Shown in pieces: positions 36,433 through 46,751 of a DNA stretch of 64,000 bases (its first letter is position 1; every line of letters starts with the position of its first letter). The notes under the pieces are model-generated. The model did no database searches and was not told the DNA's origin. It saw nothing but the letters and a program-made list of their open reading frames with translations. A program made the position numbers and the translations under genes. The DNA comes from Tritrichomonas musculus (Eukaryota; Parabasalia; Tritrichomonadida; Tritrichomonadidae): NCBI GenBank assembly GCA_039105265.1, contig JAPFFF010000010.1:2852001-2916000 (forward strand), read 5' to 3'.

Positions 36433-37749
36433 TTAAATGTAAAGCATCTTCTTAAATGGTAATAATTGCATTTCAATGACAAATGATTCATTGTTTGGTA
36501 CCAGAACAGGAATATTATTATGACGCCCTGAATTGAATTCTACCCAAAATCTTTGATCTGTTGAGTTTAGCTTGAAGTACTTAATAGGACTGAAGTTTAT
36601 TTGACTATTGCCTAAATAATATTTATTTGACTGCTCAGCTAATGAAGAGTATATTGAACACGAATGTCTATCCCAAACATTTTTAAACTTTATTTCCCTC
36701 ATCCATTTACCTTCAAATCTAATAACCTCCCCATCTTTATCCTTGACAGGCTTTTCAGGATCCATATAATCCCATGGGTTATTATTAAAATCTTCATAAC
36801 CTATATTGAATACATCATTAAAATCATATCGTCTATATGGTGATTTATTATTTGGTGGTCTGACTATAAAACTTATTGATAGGTCAACATAATAGTTTTT
36901 ATATTTACTGCCTTGAAGTATCTCTCCATTAGTTGGTGAATAGAATATTTCTGTAAAATGATTCTTCGAATAATTATAATAACCATCTGTTTGTACATCT
37001 CTTTGTCTTAGTCCTTCTTTTTCTTCAATAAATGTAGGTTTCTGTTCACTTAGCTTGATTTCTTCTCTTATTTTTTCCATTTCTTTTTGAACATTGCGTC
37101 TGAGGTTTATATTCATTTTATCTTCTTCATTCTTTTTATCTAATTCTTCTTGTAGCTCAGCTTTAACTGTGTCATCTTTCTCATTAAATATTTGATTTGT
37201 GAGGTCTTCTATTTCTTTTTGCAAATTTTGATATTCTGTAATTAAATTAGAATATTTGGTGCTCAATTTTAGTTCTTGGTTATCTAAATTAAAATTGTGT
37301 TCTTTATTGATTATATCCGCACCAATATTAAACTCTGCAAATTTTGCCTCAATAGCAGCTCTCATATCATTCCATATTTCTCGTAAATCATTTTCTCTAT
37401 TTAGCCAAGAATTTATATTTATGAATACCTCACTCTTTTGTTCATCTTCAAGATGGTAAAATAATTGTTCATATGAAAATTGGGGATTATCATGTTTAAG
37501 TTTATCAAATTCGTTTCGTCTATATTTTCTAACTCCAAGAGTAAATTCTATTTTTCTACTTCGGGCTAACATAAAAATCCTTCTCACACCTACAATTGAT
37601 TCCCCTCTATTTGAAGTACACCATTCTTGAGGAAAATTAAAGTAATATCGATTAGGTCTTGTTTTATCTCGTTCCCCATCTTCTAAAAAGTAAGCATATT
37701 CAATTGGTATAGGTGTTGGTTCTTCAGCCGGATTAAGTGTTGGATACAT
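36433..37749 (-). CDS. Putative minor capsid protein with coiled-coil insertion (438 aa)
   Basis: ATG at 37749 (MYPTLNPAEEP). Both ends align with 10820-11824 (IEYAYFLEDG, YYFNFPQEW, GESIVGVR; VWDRHSCSIYSS, SPIKYFKLNSTDQRFW). About 100 extra residues between roughly 150 and 245 form a charged coiled coil (NLITEYQNLQKEIEDLTNQI, DEKELQEEL-like). Right after it lies QRDVQTDGYY, the LC8-like site also present in A. The coiled coil may form a spike-like projection. Confidence 0.6.
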   Translation of the reverse strand: MYPTLNPAEEPTPIPIEYAYFLEDGERDKTRPNRYYFNFPQEWCTSNRGESIVGVRRIFMLARSRKIEFTLGVRKYRRNEFDKLKHDNPQFSYEQLFYHLEDEQKSEVFININSWLNRENDLREIWNDMRAAIEAKFAEFNIGADIINKEHNFNLDNQELKLSTKYSNLITEYQNLQKEIEDLTNQIFNEKDDTVKAELQEELDKKNEEDKMNINLRRNVQKEMEKIREEIKLSEQKPTFIEEKEGLRQRDVQTDGYYNYSKNHFTEIFYSPTNGEILQGSKYKNYYVDLSISFIVRPPNNKSPYRRYDFNDVFNIGYEDFNNNPWDYMDPEKPVKDKDGEVIRFEGKWMREIKFKNVWDRHSCSIYSSLAEQSNKYYLGNSQINFSPIKYFKLNSTDQRFWVEFNSGRHNNIPVLVPNNESFVIEMQLLPFKKMLYI

Positions 37750-38028
37750 TTTTATAAAAATATAAAAACAAAAGTGCAAAAACCAACCCTGAGAGGCCTT
37801 TTTCTGAATTACTTATAAAAGAGATCTACTCCAAATGAAATCCTTATTGAAAGGAGCCGTCCGTTAACTAGGGGAAGTTAATGGCCTCGATCAGGAAGAT
37901 GGAAACTTAACTCAATAAGTTTTTTGTTTGCGGAATAATTGTTAACGAACAACTCACAACTTAGCCACAAATCCAAGTTTTCACAGATTTCACTCAAAGT
38001 CCACTCTTTCTCATAACTCAGAAAAAAT

Positions 38029-38092
38029 GCGTTCCGGATATATGTCGAACCTAGGATGTTAGGTAGGGAGTTTAACCATTACGACACACGCA
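38029..38092 (-). ncRNA. tRNA-like or SINE-like fragment
   Basis: Read on the minus strand, TGTCGTAATGG resembles an A box and GGTTCGACAT a B box, about 35 bp apart, flanked by GCGT and ACGC that could pair. The T stem does not form well, so this is a decayed tRNA-derived piece at best. Confidence 0.25.
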
Positions 38093-38228
38093 TAGACAAA
38101 GATGGAAACTCGATTTTGAATAAATATAAAACCAAATAAATATTGAAATATATTCTAATAACTCAAATAATATATTCAGAATTTAGTTTTAAAAATAAAC
38201 CATCCAAAAATATTCTTGTATGGGGTCA

Positions 38229-38269
38229 TAGCTCAATGGAAATATTTGGTGGAAAGTTACATGGTTCGA
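38229..38269 (+). ncRNA. tRNA-like or SINE-like fragment
   Basis: TAGCTCAATGG fits the A-box consensus exactly and GGTTCGA at 38263 fits the B box, but the spacing is about 10 bp short and the stems are not intact. Preceded by GGGGTCA, tRNA-Ala-like. Likely a tRNA relic or SINE head. Confidence 0.3.
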
Positions 38270-38744
38270 AAAATAGAAAGTCCGACATTTTTTATAAAAA
38301 TTAATTTTAATAAATTATAACCATAACCTTGTAAAAATAATAAAAAATTTTATCTATCAATTTATTAATAAAATTTTCTTTCACAAATATTATAATTTTA
38401 AAGGAAAAAATTTTATTTCTCAATTTTGGCCATGAAAATTTTAGGATGCCACAGTGGCGGCATGTTCCGGTATATGTCGGCCTGTGACGGTATATGCCGG
38501 CATGTGGCGGTTTGAAAAATTTAAATTCAAAAAGTGGAACAAAAATTTTGAAAAATTAATTAAAATTTATAATAAAATAATAAAAATTTATATTCAAAAA
38601 GTGAAAAATAATATTAAAATATCTTGGTGTCTAGTTAACTTTTTAAGAATATTTTTATAAAATCTTTTCAAAATATTTGAGAGAAAAAAATATACTTCTG
38701 GCATAAAAATATTTGAGAGAAAATATTAACTCAATCAAAACTCA

Positions 38745-39004
38745 ATTTTTCGGGGTCGTGCCTTTACAAGAAATATCGTATTTTCGGGTGTAGAATTCAA
38801 AAAACACCATTAGAAAGCTCAAAAACTACTCCATACCTTGGAAATGACATTGGTGGAATAGTGAAAGTAGAGGGTGTGTACTTACGATAGGTTTTCAGTG
38901 GGTATTTGGCCGGGTAGCGAGGCCCAAGCGAAGGTGTACCTGAGCTTGGTGGCGAGCAGTGTAGGCTGGGGTGAAGAATGAATCCCAGCCTATACTATAC
39001 TACT
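38745..39004. repeat. Right terminal repeat of Polinton B1
   Basis: The reverse complement matches the B2 left terminus: it begins AGTAGTATAGTATAGGC, followed by a shared GCCACCAAGCTCAGGTACACC block and a CCTATCGTAAGTACACA block, then a stretch identical in long runs to 48405-48545. It ends in ACTACT as expected for a Polinton right end. Confidence 0.75.
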
Positions 39005-39169
39005 TTAATTGTATTAGATGGTGTCGAACAAGAATATCATAAACAAATCGACTATCATATTATTATCAATATCGATATACCTCATAAAGAATATGAGAAT
39101 GTTAAAGATATTAATGTTAACATAAACGTGAATTTTAACGAGAAAAATAATGATTATTCGATGAACTAA
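39005..39169 (+). pseudogene. Remnant of a Polinton C gene next to B1 end
   Basis: An open, charged, Asn/Ile-rich frame with C-family codon use starts exactly at the B1 terminus and ends at 39169. It reads LIVLDGVEQEYHKQ at first and later NVNINVNFNEK. Not recognised. Most of the gene is absent from this side. Confidence 0.45.
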
Positions 39170-39215
39170 ATTAATTATCGTTAGGCTATCGAAATTATTT
39201 TTTTATTTCATTGAA

Positions 39216-42200
39216 ATGAGTAGTTTATTAAGTAAATTATCGAAGTCTGAGATATTATCTCTACCGGGTTTCGATAGATATAAATCATATACTGTTAAAG
39301 ATTTGAAGCTTTTATTAAAGAAAAATATTAAAGAATTCGGTATTGATTTCAGAGGTGTACGCGTTAGTGATTACGTTAAGAAATATAAAGAGATAGAGAA
39401 GAAACGAAGATATGATGATGATGAATTATTCAATCGTATGTCATCAATGAAACGTCAACAACAGAAACAACGTCAAAGTCATGAACATTATAAACAATCA
39501 CTTAAAGATACTGCTCTATTCGAACGCTCATTAATGAGTATGGGTGATGTATATACTCTTCCTAAACCTAGTGAAGATAAACAATACATCGAATCATTAA
39601 TGAATATTGATACTGGATATTCGACTTCGAAAACAGATGAAAGACGTCGTTATGAAGAGAATGTTAACGATAAATCTAGGTATCAACAAGAGATTAAGCG
39701 TATGATGATTGCTGCTAATAATCATGAGTCATTCGAAGTTAATATCGGAGACGACAGTGAAATTCAATATGCGTTCACTCAAGTATTAAGAAATATGCGT
39801 AAGATGAAAACAGATGAATGGAAACCCATCATATACGGATATGACATGAACGGTAATAGAAGGGGATTCAATCTTAATAGAGAATCAGATCTCGAAGTTA
39901 TGATAAGATGTATCCTCGGTGAAATAACTGTTGAAGAATATAGTTCTGATGCTGATCCTGGATTAATCGGTTGGGATTACATTCCAGTAAGATTTGAAGT
40001 TAAATTCATTAAGATGATTAAGAATAAGAAGAGCGGTAAAACTGAGTTCATTGAGAAGATTGATGGTGAAGAAGTCGTACTCGAATCTGTTGATGATTTC
40101 CGTGATGCTCCTGATGGAGGGTTCTTTCCTTACATTAATCTTATTGAATCATTAGACTTATCGAGATATCAAATATACAATACTATCGATAAGAAGAATT
40201 ATAGAGATAACTGTTTTGTATATGCTTGTATTCAATCAGGTGTATTCTCTGAAGATGAGATTCATAAGTTACGTTCTATTATGATGACTCGTAATATTCC
40301 AAACAATAAGATAAAAGAAATAGCTATTGAAATGAAGTGTCATTTCGTGATTAGTAGAGTTGATGAGAATAGAGACTCACGAACTAGAAGACGAATAAGA
40401 ATCGATACTCGTAATAATAATAAGGTTGAAGCTAATCGTCTTGCTCGATTATTATTATATAAAGATCATTACATGATTGATATGAATGAGAAGTTATCTA
40501 TCACTAAATATTATATCGAACACAAAGATAGAATCGATAGAAAATATAAGAAGATTCCTATTGCTGAGCGTCAATTAATTAAGAATAGTAAGGGAGAGAA
40601 ATCAGAAGGTACTGGACTCACCACTACTTTACTAACGATGTTCGAACATGGATTCTTTAGAGAAATCAATCAATGCGAACAAGGTATATTAAGTACTTGT
40701 GAATTCGATAATCACTTAAATGATTATGTAAATCTCTCATACGATGAAGAATCATGTTGTAAACTCGAGTCCATCGATCTTAAGAAGATTACTGAGTGGT
40801 CCCACATATATTATGCTGATTATGAAACTGATGTAACTGGATACAAACACAAACCCTATTTAGTTTGTGTATGTGATGAGAAGAATATTGCGTCATTCAC
40901 TGGAGATAATCTTACGAGTAAATTCTTGAATGCTCTCAAGACTAATTCATTAACATACTTTCATAACTTGAAGTATGATGCGTGCTTCTTCATTAATGAA
41001 GATGGATGGGAGACTCAATTAACTCAACGTAGTGGTACTCTATTACAAGTCGTCATGGATCGATATAAATGGATTCGTGATGAGAAGACAGGTAAACAAA
41101 AGAAGATTAGAGAGAAACATCTAACATTCCGTAACAGTTATTCAATCATTCCAGCTCCTTTATGTAAATTCGATGATATGTTTAAGCTTAAGGTTCATAA
41201 AGAAATCATCGCTTATAAGATTTATAACGCTGAGAATATGAAGCGCCAATGGATCCCATTTGATGAATTCTATAATCAATACCGTATCGAGAATATCGAT
41301 AAGAAATCCACTGATGAACTCGATAAAGATCGAGATCAACTACTTCGAAATGCGAAATTCGCTAAAGCTTATAAAGAAGATACTCAAGAAATAGAGATCA
41401 TGAAGTACGCGACGTTCTATTGTAAGAAAGACTGTATTACATTGATGGATGGAATGAAGAAATTCAATAACGATTTAGGTGAGGTATTCAAGAATACAGA
41501 TAAGACTTGGGTAGGTATTAATCAATTCATATCTGTAAGTGCTGTCGGATATGATTTCGCTCGTATATATGGATGCTTTGATGGATGCTATCAACTATCA
41601 GGTAAGCCTCAGAACTTCATTCAACGTTGTGTCAGTGGAGGTAGAACTATGACTGCTGATAATGTAAAACAATATATTGTCGATCGTATTCAAGATTTCG
41701 ATGCTGTATCTTTATATCCTTCAGCTATGTATATCATGGATGGTGTTCCTAAAGGTAAACCTAAGGTAATTCCTGATAACTGTTCTCACGAACAACTCAT
41801 GAGTTATGATACATTCTTTATCGAAATTAATATTAATAAGATATCATGTAAATCCAATTCACATAGTGAAGTTAATCATCCTTATAGGTTCGGACAGATA
41901 TTCAAACATAATGACAAGGGTTCAAAAATATTCTGTAATGAAACTGTCAATCATTATTACGTAGATAAGATTACGTTAATGGATTTAATGGAATTCTATG
42001 ATATCGAATATGAATTCATTCGCGGATATTACTTTGATGAAGGTTTCAATGATAAAATTAATGAATTTATTAAGACATTATTCGATTTGAGATTGAAGTA
42101 TAAATCAGAGAAGAATCCATTAGAGAAAACGATTAAATTATTGCTCAACTCTATCTATGGAAAATCAATACTGAAACCTATGACTGATGAAATTAAAGTG

Positions 42201-42851
42201 GTGGATCAGAAGAAACTCATCTCTTATATCTATCGTAACTACAACTTCATTAAAGAAGTATCGTTTAATTTGAATACCAAAGCGTTTGTTAAGAAGATTA
42301 AACCCATCAACAATCATTTCAATCTTCCTCAATTCGGTGCGTCAGTGTTATCATGGAGTAAACACATTATGAATCAAGTTATGAGTACTGCTGAACAACA
42401 TAACATAGACATATACTATCAAGATACCGATAGCGTACACATAAAAGAATGTGATGTTCCTAAATTAGCTGCGATATATAAAGAGAAATTCGGTAAAGAA
42501 TTGATTGGTAAACATATGACTCAGTTCCACTGCGACTTCGATTCATTCAATGGAGCCGTCGGTGATATTCATTCGCGTAAGCTCATTGCTCTCGGTAAAA
42601 AGAGTTATCTCGATATTCTCGTCGATGAAAAAGGTAATGAGGGATATCATATACGTATGAAAGGTGTACCTAAACAATGCGTATTAAATAAATGTAAGCG
42701 TATGGGAATCACAGTTGAAGAATTATATGAGCGTATGTATCATGGAGAATCTATCACTTTCGATCTCACTGACGGTACCAATTGTTTTCGTAAAACTAAG
42801 ACATTCGATCAAGTCACTCTACCTCAATTCTATCGAAAAGTTCAATTCTAA
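39216..42851 (+). CDS. Protein-primed family B DNA polymerase of C (1,211 aa)
   Basis: Start in TTTCATTGAAATG. The N-terminal ~110 residues are an extra charged region with no counterpart in A or B2. The OTU-like module follows: YRDNCFVYACIQSG near 329-342 and KDHYMI near 415. Exo I is ADYETD near 533, motif A DFDAVSLYPSAM near 827-838, motif B KLLLNSIYGKS near 974-984, and motif C YYQDTDS near 1066-1072. The frame is open along its whole length. Codon use is more CG-tolerant than the neighbours, pointing to another lineage. Confidence 0.9.
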   Translation: MSSLLSKLSKSEILSLPGFDRYKSYTVKDLKLLLKKNIKEFGIDFRGVRVSDYVKKYKEIEKKRRYDDDELFNRMSSMKRQQQKQRQSHEHYKQSLKDTALFERSLMSMGDVYTLPKPSEDKQYIESLMNIDTGYSTSKTDERRRYEENVNDKSRYQQEIKRMMIAANNHESFEVNIGDDSEIQYAFTQVLRNMRKMKTDEWKPIIYGYDMNGNRRGFNLNRESDLEVMIRCILGEITVEEYSSDADPGLIGWDYIPVRFEVKFIKMIKNKKSGKTEFIEKIDGEEVVLESVDDFRDAPDGGFFPYINLIESLDLSRYQIYNTIDKKNYRDNCFVYACIQSGVFSEDEIHKLRSIMMTRNIPNNKIKEIAIEMKCHFVISRVDENRDSRTRRRIRIDTRNNNKVEANRLARLLLYKDHYMIDMNEKLSITKYYIEHKDRIDRKYKKIPIAERQLIKNSKGEKSEGTGLTTTLLTMFEHGFFREINQCEQGILSTCEFDNHLNDYVNLSYDEESCCKLESIDLKKITEWSHIYYADYETDVTGYKHKPYLVCVCDEKNIASFTGDNLTSKFLNALKTNSLTYFHNLKYDACFFINEDGWETQLTQRSGTLLQVVMDRYKWIRDEKTGKQKKIREKHLTFRNSYSIIPAPLCKFDDMFKLKVHKEIIAYKIYNAENMKRQWIPFDEFYNQYRIENIDKKSTDELDKDRDQLLRNAKFAKAYKEDTQEIEIMKYATFYCKKDCITLMDGMKKFNNDLGEVFKNTDKTWVGINQFISVSAVGYDFARIYGCFDGCYQLSGKPQNFIQRCVSGGRTMTADNVKQYIVDRIQDFDAVSLYPSAMYIMDGVPKGKPKVIPDNCSHEQLMSYDTFFIEININKISCKSNSHSEVNHPYRFGQIFKHNDKGSKIFCNETVNHYYVDKITLMDLMEFYDIEYEFIRGYYFDEGFNDKINEFIKTLFDLRLKYKSEKNPLEKTIKLLLNSIYGKSILKPMTDEIKVVDQKKLISYIYRNYNFIKEVSFNLNTKAFVKKIKPINNHFNLPQFGASVLSWSKHIMNQVMSTAEQHNIDIYYQDTDSVHIKECDVPKLAAIYKEKFGKELIGKHMTQFHCDFDSFNGAVGDIHSRKLIALGKKSYLDILVDEKGNEGYHIRMKGVPKQCVLNKCKRMGITVEELYERMYHGESITFDLTDGTNCFRKTKTFDQVTLPQFYRKVQF

Positions 42852-42876
42852 ATCAACATATTTTTGTGATTATCAA

Positions 42877-43068
42877 ATGGAATTACACTTCGTAGATATC
42901 AGTGGATTCAACGGAAAGTATGAGATCTCAATTGAAGAACCTCATATAGTTCGAGAGAAGATTGCAAAACGAATTGTTGATGAATGGTATAACGGTTATG
43001 GAGATGCTGCTGTGTTATTAAACGGTGAATTATATCTCATTGGTGAACTACTCCAATTAATAAATTAA
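42877..43068 (+). CDS. Small hypothetical protein (63 aa)
   Basis: ATG at 42877, 25 bp after the polymerase stop (MELHFVDISGF). The frame extends upstream into the polymerase gene but without a good start, so the short form is chosen. It ends LLNGELYLIGELLQLIN. Not recognised. Confidence 0.45.
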   Translation: MELHFVDISGFNGKYEISIEEPHIVREKIAKRIVDEWYNGYGDAAVLLNGELYLIGELLQLIN

Positions 43069-43094
43069 ATGAATATTTTTATTTTACTGAAACA

Positions 43095-43553
43095 ATGTCT
43101 GTTAAGAGCTTTGTCGAAAAATTAAACCTCAACAATTCCACCAATAAACTCATCGTATATCTCGATAGTAAGATATATCCCAATGAGTTCGGTATCAGTG
43201 TACGTCCTCTTCAAGTTAGAGATGGAAACACCATTATCGATATGAAACAACTGATTGATATCTTCGGTAAAGTCCCCTATATCACCGTTAAAGAGAATCG
43301 CTATCGATCTGTATATAGAGATCCAATGATAATGACGATTGACTTGACGCCTAAAGAATATAAAGATAATACTTACTATGATTATTACATCGATAAGTTA
43401 TGCTTACGAAATGAATTGAAAAAATATATATCGATAGAGAAGAAAGCTCATGACGTCATTCATGAATTTAAGAAGAGTCAAGACGTTGAAACATATAGAG
43501 ATTCGCGAAGCGAACTTGACGATGTCAATGATGTTAACGAAGAACCTATTTAA
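43095..43553 (+). CDS. Hypothetical protein (152 aa)
   Basis: Same strand, 26 bp after the previous gene. A mixed alpha/beta N-terminus (KLIVYLDSKIYP) precedes a helical charged C-terminal third ending in Asp/Glu-rich residues. Not recognised and without counterpart in A or B. Probably a C-family accessory gene. Confidence 0.5.
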   Translation: MSVKSFVEKLNLNNSTNKLIVYLDSKIYPNEFGISVRPLQVRDGNTIIDMKQLIDIFGKVPYITVKENRYRSVYRDPMIMTIDLTPKEYKDNTYYDYYIDKLCLRNELKKYISIEKKAHDVIHEFKKSQDVETYRDSRSELDDVNDVNEEPI

Positions 43554-44401
43554 AAAAAAAAAAAAATATTATTTTTTAGCAAAAACCAATCCGTCTACGT
43601 GGATGGGTAATGCATTCGATATGAGATGATACGTACCCGGGATCCACGGAGTGGACTTTGCATGCAAATGATACCACCCCATAAAGAGAAACACTGCATC
43701 CACTATGGCTGGGGAAAGAACGAATCTTTCATTACAAGAGGATAACATTTACCGGTAAATGCCTCCGTGCTATCTATACCACAAGCAATAGCTTAGCACG
43801 CTAGGTGTTTAGTTCGCTAGGGCTCTATCACAAATATGATACAAAATAACACGAAAAATCGGTACTGAGGAGAACTCATGCCTACCGCCGAAGCTGGGAG
43901 ACATGCTTCATGACTCTACGACTGTACCCGTTAGCGCTAACATTTATTAGTAGAATAGATAAAAAAAAAATTGGCCGAAAGTTTTGGCATAAAATTTGGT
44001 AATCATGTTATTTATATAATAAAAAACAAAATATTACTTTTTCATTAAATTTGGCTCCTTGAATTTTTTAAAAATATAAGATCATTATATGATCCAATTC
44101 TACCCATTTTTAAAAATTTGACTGTATTTTTTTGTTTTTAATTAAATATTATAATTTTTATTTATATTATAAGAATAAAATTTTTTAATTTTATTTTCAT
44201 TTTGAGATAGAAATAAAAAATTGTGTAATTTTTAACAATGTTAAAAAAAATATAAATATCTTTTATTATGCTCCACCCGGTCTTGAGTTATTTGAAATAT
44301 AAATGAAAAATTTATTTTAATATATAAAAAATAACTCAATATTATGTTATATAAAATGTGTTTTTCAAAACAATCATTATTTATGTAGTAAAAATAAAAC
44401 G
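43554..44401. other. Non-coding: GC-richer block then AT-rich DNA
   Basis: About 43565-43960 is clearly less AT-rich than its surroundings, with short palindromes (GTTAGCGCTAAC at 43932-43943, ACCGGT near 43751) and GCTAG repeats near 43800. It may be a terminal region of C or an old repeat. On the minus strand TAGCGCTAACGG resembles an A box, without a good B box. The rest to 44401 is AT-rich with nothing seen. Confidence 0.45.
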
Positions 44402-44764
44402 ATGATCAAAATAAATTCAAAATTTTCAAAATCTTTAAAAGAAGCATTCAAATTTGATAATAATCATTTTTATTTCATTTTTAATTTAGGTAAAAAAAAC
44501 ACATCCACCTGGAGCACTGATGATGTTTCAAGATATTTGGAACAGATTGGACTTTGCCAATATTCAAAAGCATTTGCTGAATTTTGTGGAAAGGAAATTT
44601 CTCCCAAACTTTATTCAGCCCATTTAAGCCAACGCCGCAAGAAAATGATTGAAAAAAACTTGAAACAAAATGAACATCAAGCTGATTCTCAACCAAAAGT
44701 CGATTTCAAAGGAAATCGCAATAAATTGATTGAATTGATTAAAAAGCAAAAAAGAGAAGGATGA
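44402..44764 (+). CDS. Small SAM-domain protein (120 aa)
   Basis: STWSTDDVSRYLEQIGLCQY (about residues 37-56), then FAEFCGKEI, fits the first three helices of a SAM domain, a protein-interaction fold. The expected last helix is replaced by a lysine-rich charged tail. It may be a truncated host or transposon-borne gene. It is followed 170 bp later by a 1.8-kb inverted-repeat element. No promoter recognised. Confidence 0.5.
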   Translation: MIKINSKFSKSLKEAFKFDNNHFYFIFNLGKKNTSTWSTDDVSRYLEQIGLCQYSKAFAEFCGKEISPKLYSAHLSQRRKKMIEKNLKQNEHQADSQPKVDFKGNRNKLIELIKKQKREG

Positions 44765-44936
44765 AAATTTCCAGTTCTTCTAACAATGAACCATCAGAAT
44801 AAGTGAGATTATTTCTAATGAAATCGTTTTCAATAAACAATTTCAAATTTATTAATTTTATTTGTAATTGTTTTTTTAAAAAAATAGAAGGAAAATGTGT
44901 TGTTATACTCTAGTAATAATAATAAAAGAATTTTTA

Positions 44937-46751
44937 TACCCGTTCCGCGCTTTAATTCGAATAGTTCGTTATTTTTTTGAATGCTTTTTTAACGTATAAA
45001 AAATTGAAAGCATTTCTGAGAAAAAATTGAATGGAAAAAACGTATAAAAAGTTTAAATCTTTTATATCCCAGGAACAAATAAATATTTTCATTATTAAAC
45101 ATAATATATATTAGCTATAGTTTCAAGTATTTAAATATTTAAAATATAAAGAAAAAAGGAGATGGTAGAAATTTTAATGCTTTAATATTATGTCAAAGAA
45201 TAAATGATATTTGAAATTTTCCAATGGATTATTCATCATTGATAAAATAATTATTTATATTGATACTCAATAAAGGTTGAATTTTTTTCCATTCAAATAT
45301 TGATGATCAGATCTCGATACCATTAGTATATTTGGGAACTTTCAGTTCATATATAAAAGATTTTTTCAATAATAAATATAAATATTGGGTTCAAAAATGC
45401 ATTCTCAAGCAAAAAGTTGTAAAATAGTATAATATTGAAAAAATTCTGAAAAAACTATAAGGCATAGGAGATAATTCTCGACGTTTTTGTTATTAATCGT
45501 ATTGTAAAAATTAATTTATCCATGTTTTAAAACTTTTTTGTTTTTTGATGAATGTTAAATGAAATTATTTGCTATTAGATTGATGTTGGACAGAAATTAG
45601 ACTATTGGCAAAAATTAATAAGCTGAGAAATGATTGGATATTGTTTAATTTGTTTGATCTGAGTAAATAATAATATGAAGTATTTTTTGAATAAAAAGGT
45701 TTGCATGATAAAAAAGCTATATTACATTAAAAATAATATTAATAATTGTATATTTAATCTTTGTAGAAGATAAAAGGAGAATAATTCATAGATTTAATTT
45801 CAAGTTTTTTTCAGCTTAAAAAACGATTAAATCGCATTGAATTGTTATCGTATTGCATTGAATTTTTATCGTATTGCATTGAATTTTTATAGTATTGAAT
45901 TAATTAAAATAAAGGAAAAATGATAATAATAAGAACTTATAACAATTTGTTGGTGATTTTAAAGCATTTTTAGTGAGAAAAAGTCATCATGCTTCGAAAT
46001 TGAGAAGAAAAATCACAATCTTTTGAAAATTCTAGGCAAGAATTTAAGATAGTGTGAAAAATTCTGAGTTGTAATAATATCTTAATCATTTTTCAATATG
46101 AAAATTGAAATTAAGTCTTAAAAAAAACTGAGATTCTAATATTTTACCTAATTTTCGAAAAAAATGGATGAGAGAGCAGATGTTTGAGAAAGATTAAGAA
46201 ATGTTGCTATAAAAATTAGAAAAAATGGCATTTCATTCCAATTTTTGCAAATCTGGTATAAGAGTTATCAGCATTAAGAAAGATAAGACCAAGAATTAGT
46301 AAGATTGAGAAAAATTGGAATGAAATCGGAACAAGACTATGAAAGAATGGAGTAAGAGTTATCAGCATTAAGAAAGATAAGACCAAGAATTAGTAAGATT
46401 GAGAAAAATTGGAATGAAATAGGAAAAGTTTTGCAAATCTGGTATAAAAATTAAAATGGCTGGCGTAAGGAATAGAAAGATTAGCTTAAAAGCGTGATGG
46501 AGTGTAGTTTGAAATTGAAAAAAAGTGACCAAATAAAATTTGTCATTTTTTTTATATATGAAGAAACAATAAATAAATATGTAATAATATGTCAAAATCG
46601 ATTTTAAAAAATAAAGTTAAATATATCAGATTTCTTTTAATTTATTGTTTTTCTTTTTTCGTTAAAGATAATAACCTGTTAACAAAAAATAAAAAGAATC
46701 GTTAAGTAAACTAAAATAACGAACTATTCGAATTAAAGCGCGGAACGGGTA
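44937..46751. mobile_element. Non-autonomous inverted-repeat transposon (about 1.8 kb)
   Basis: The ends are near-perfect inverted repeats of about 40 bp: TACCCGTTCCGCGC at 44937 and GCGCGGAACGGGTA ending at 46751, continuing through TTTAATTCGAATAGTTCG. A TA dinucleotide flanks each side, as for Tc1/mariner-type elements. The interior is AT-rich without a gene. It has a direct duplication of about 70 bp (from 46259 and 46353) and a threefold CGTATTGCATTGAATTT-like repeat at 45850-45895. Confidence 0.85.

Larger units (their letters stand above)
37750..38744. other. Gene-poor stretch with tRNA-like fragments
   Basis: No gene. In element A the protease would follow here, and I see no protease frame. 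The part at 37780-38110 is less AT-rich. Two segments resemble RNA polymerase III internal promoters (38029-38104 on minus, 38229-38269 on plus). A short repeated CGGTATATGYCGG pattern lies at 38460-38510. Confidence 0.4.
1..39004 (-). mobile_element. Polinton B1 (partial, with nested insertions)
   Basis: Minus-strand Polinton genes at 1-1152 and 31113-37749 follow the order seen in the whole element A (174-aa, 144-aa, capsid, 178-aa, pVI-like, ATPase, integrase, minor capsid). The right end at 39004 finishes in ACTATACTACT, the inverted form of the AGTAGT start seen at 47850. Between the two gene blocks lie a hAT gene, a 246-bp satellite array and the complete Polinton A. I infer that the blocks belong to one element split by later insertions, but they could be two B-family copies. 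The left end lies outside the window. It is older than A. Confidence 0.6.
39005..43960 (+). mobile_element. Polinton C fragment
   Basis: Contains a divergent protein-primed polymerase plus two small genes, with more CG-containing codons than A and B. Its left side is cut by the end of B1 at 39004: a coding-like frame (39005-39169) begins abruptly there. No capsid gene or terminal repeat was identified on the right. Family C appears to be the host into which B1 inserted. Broken by the insertion; the rest is unseen. Confidence 0.6.

Noticed and set aside
46368-46595. 75-aa minus-strand frame inside the 1.8-kb element
   Set aside because: AT-rich composition and overlap with a direct duplication; no domain.
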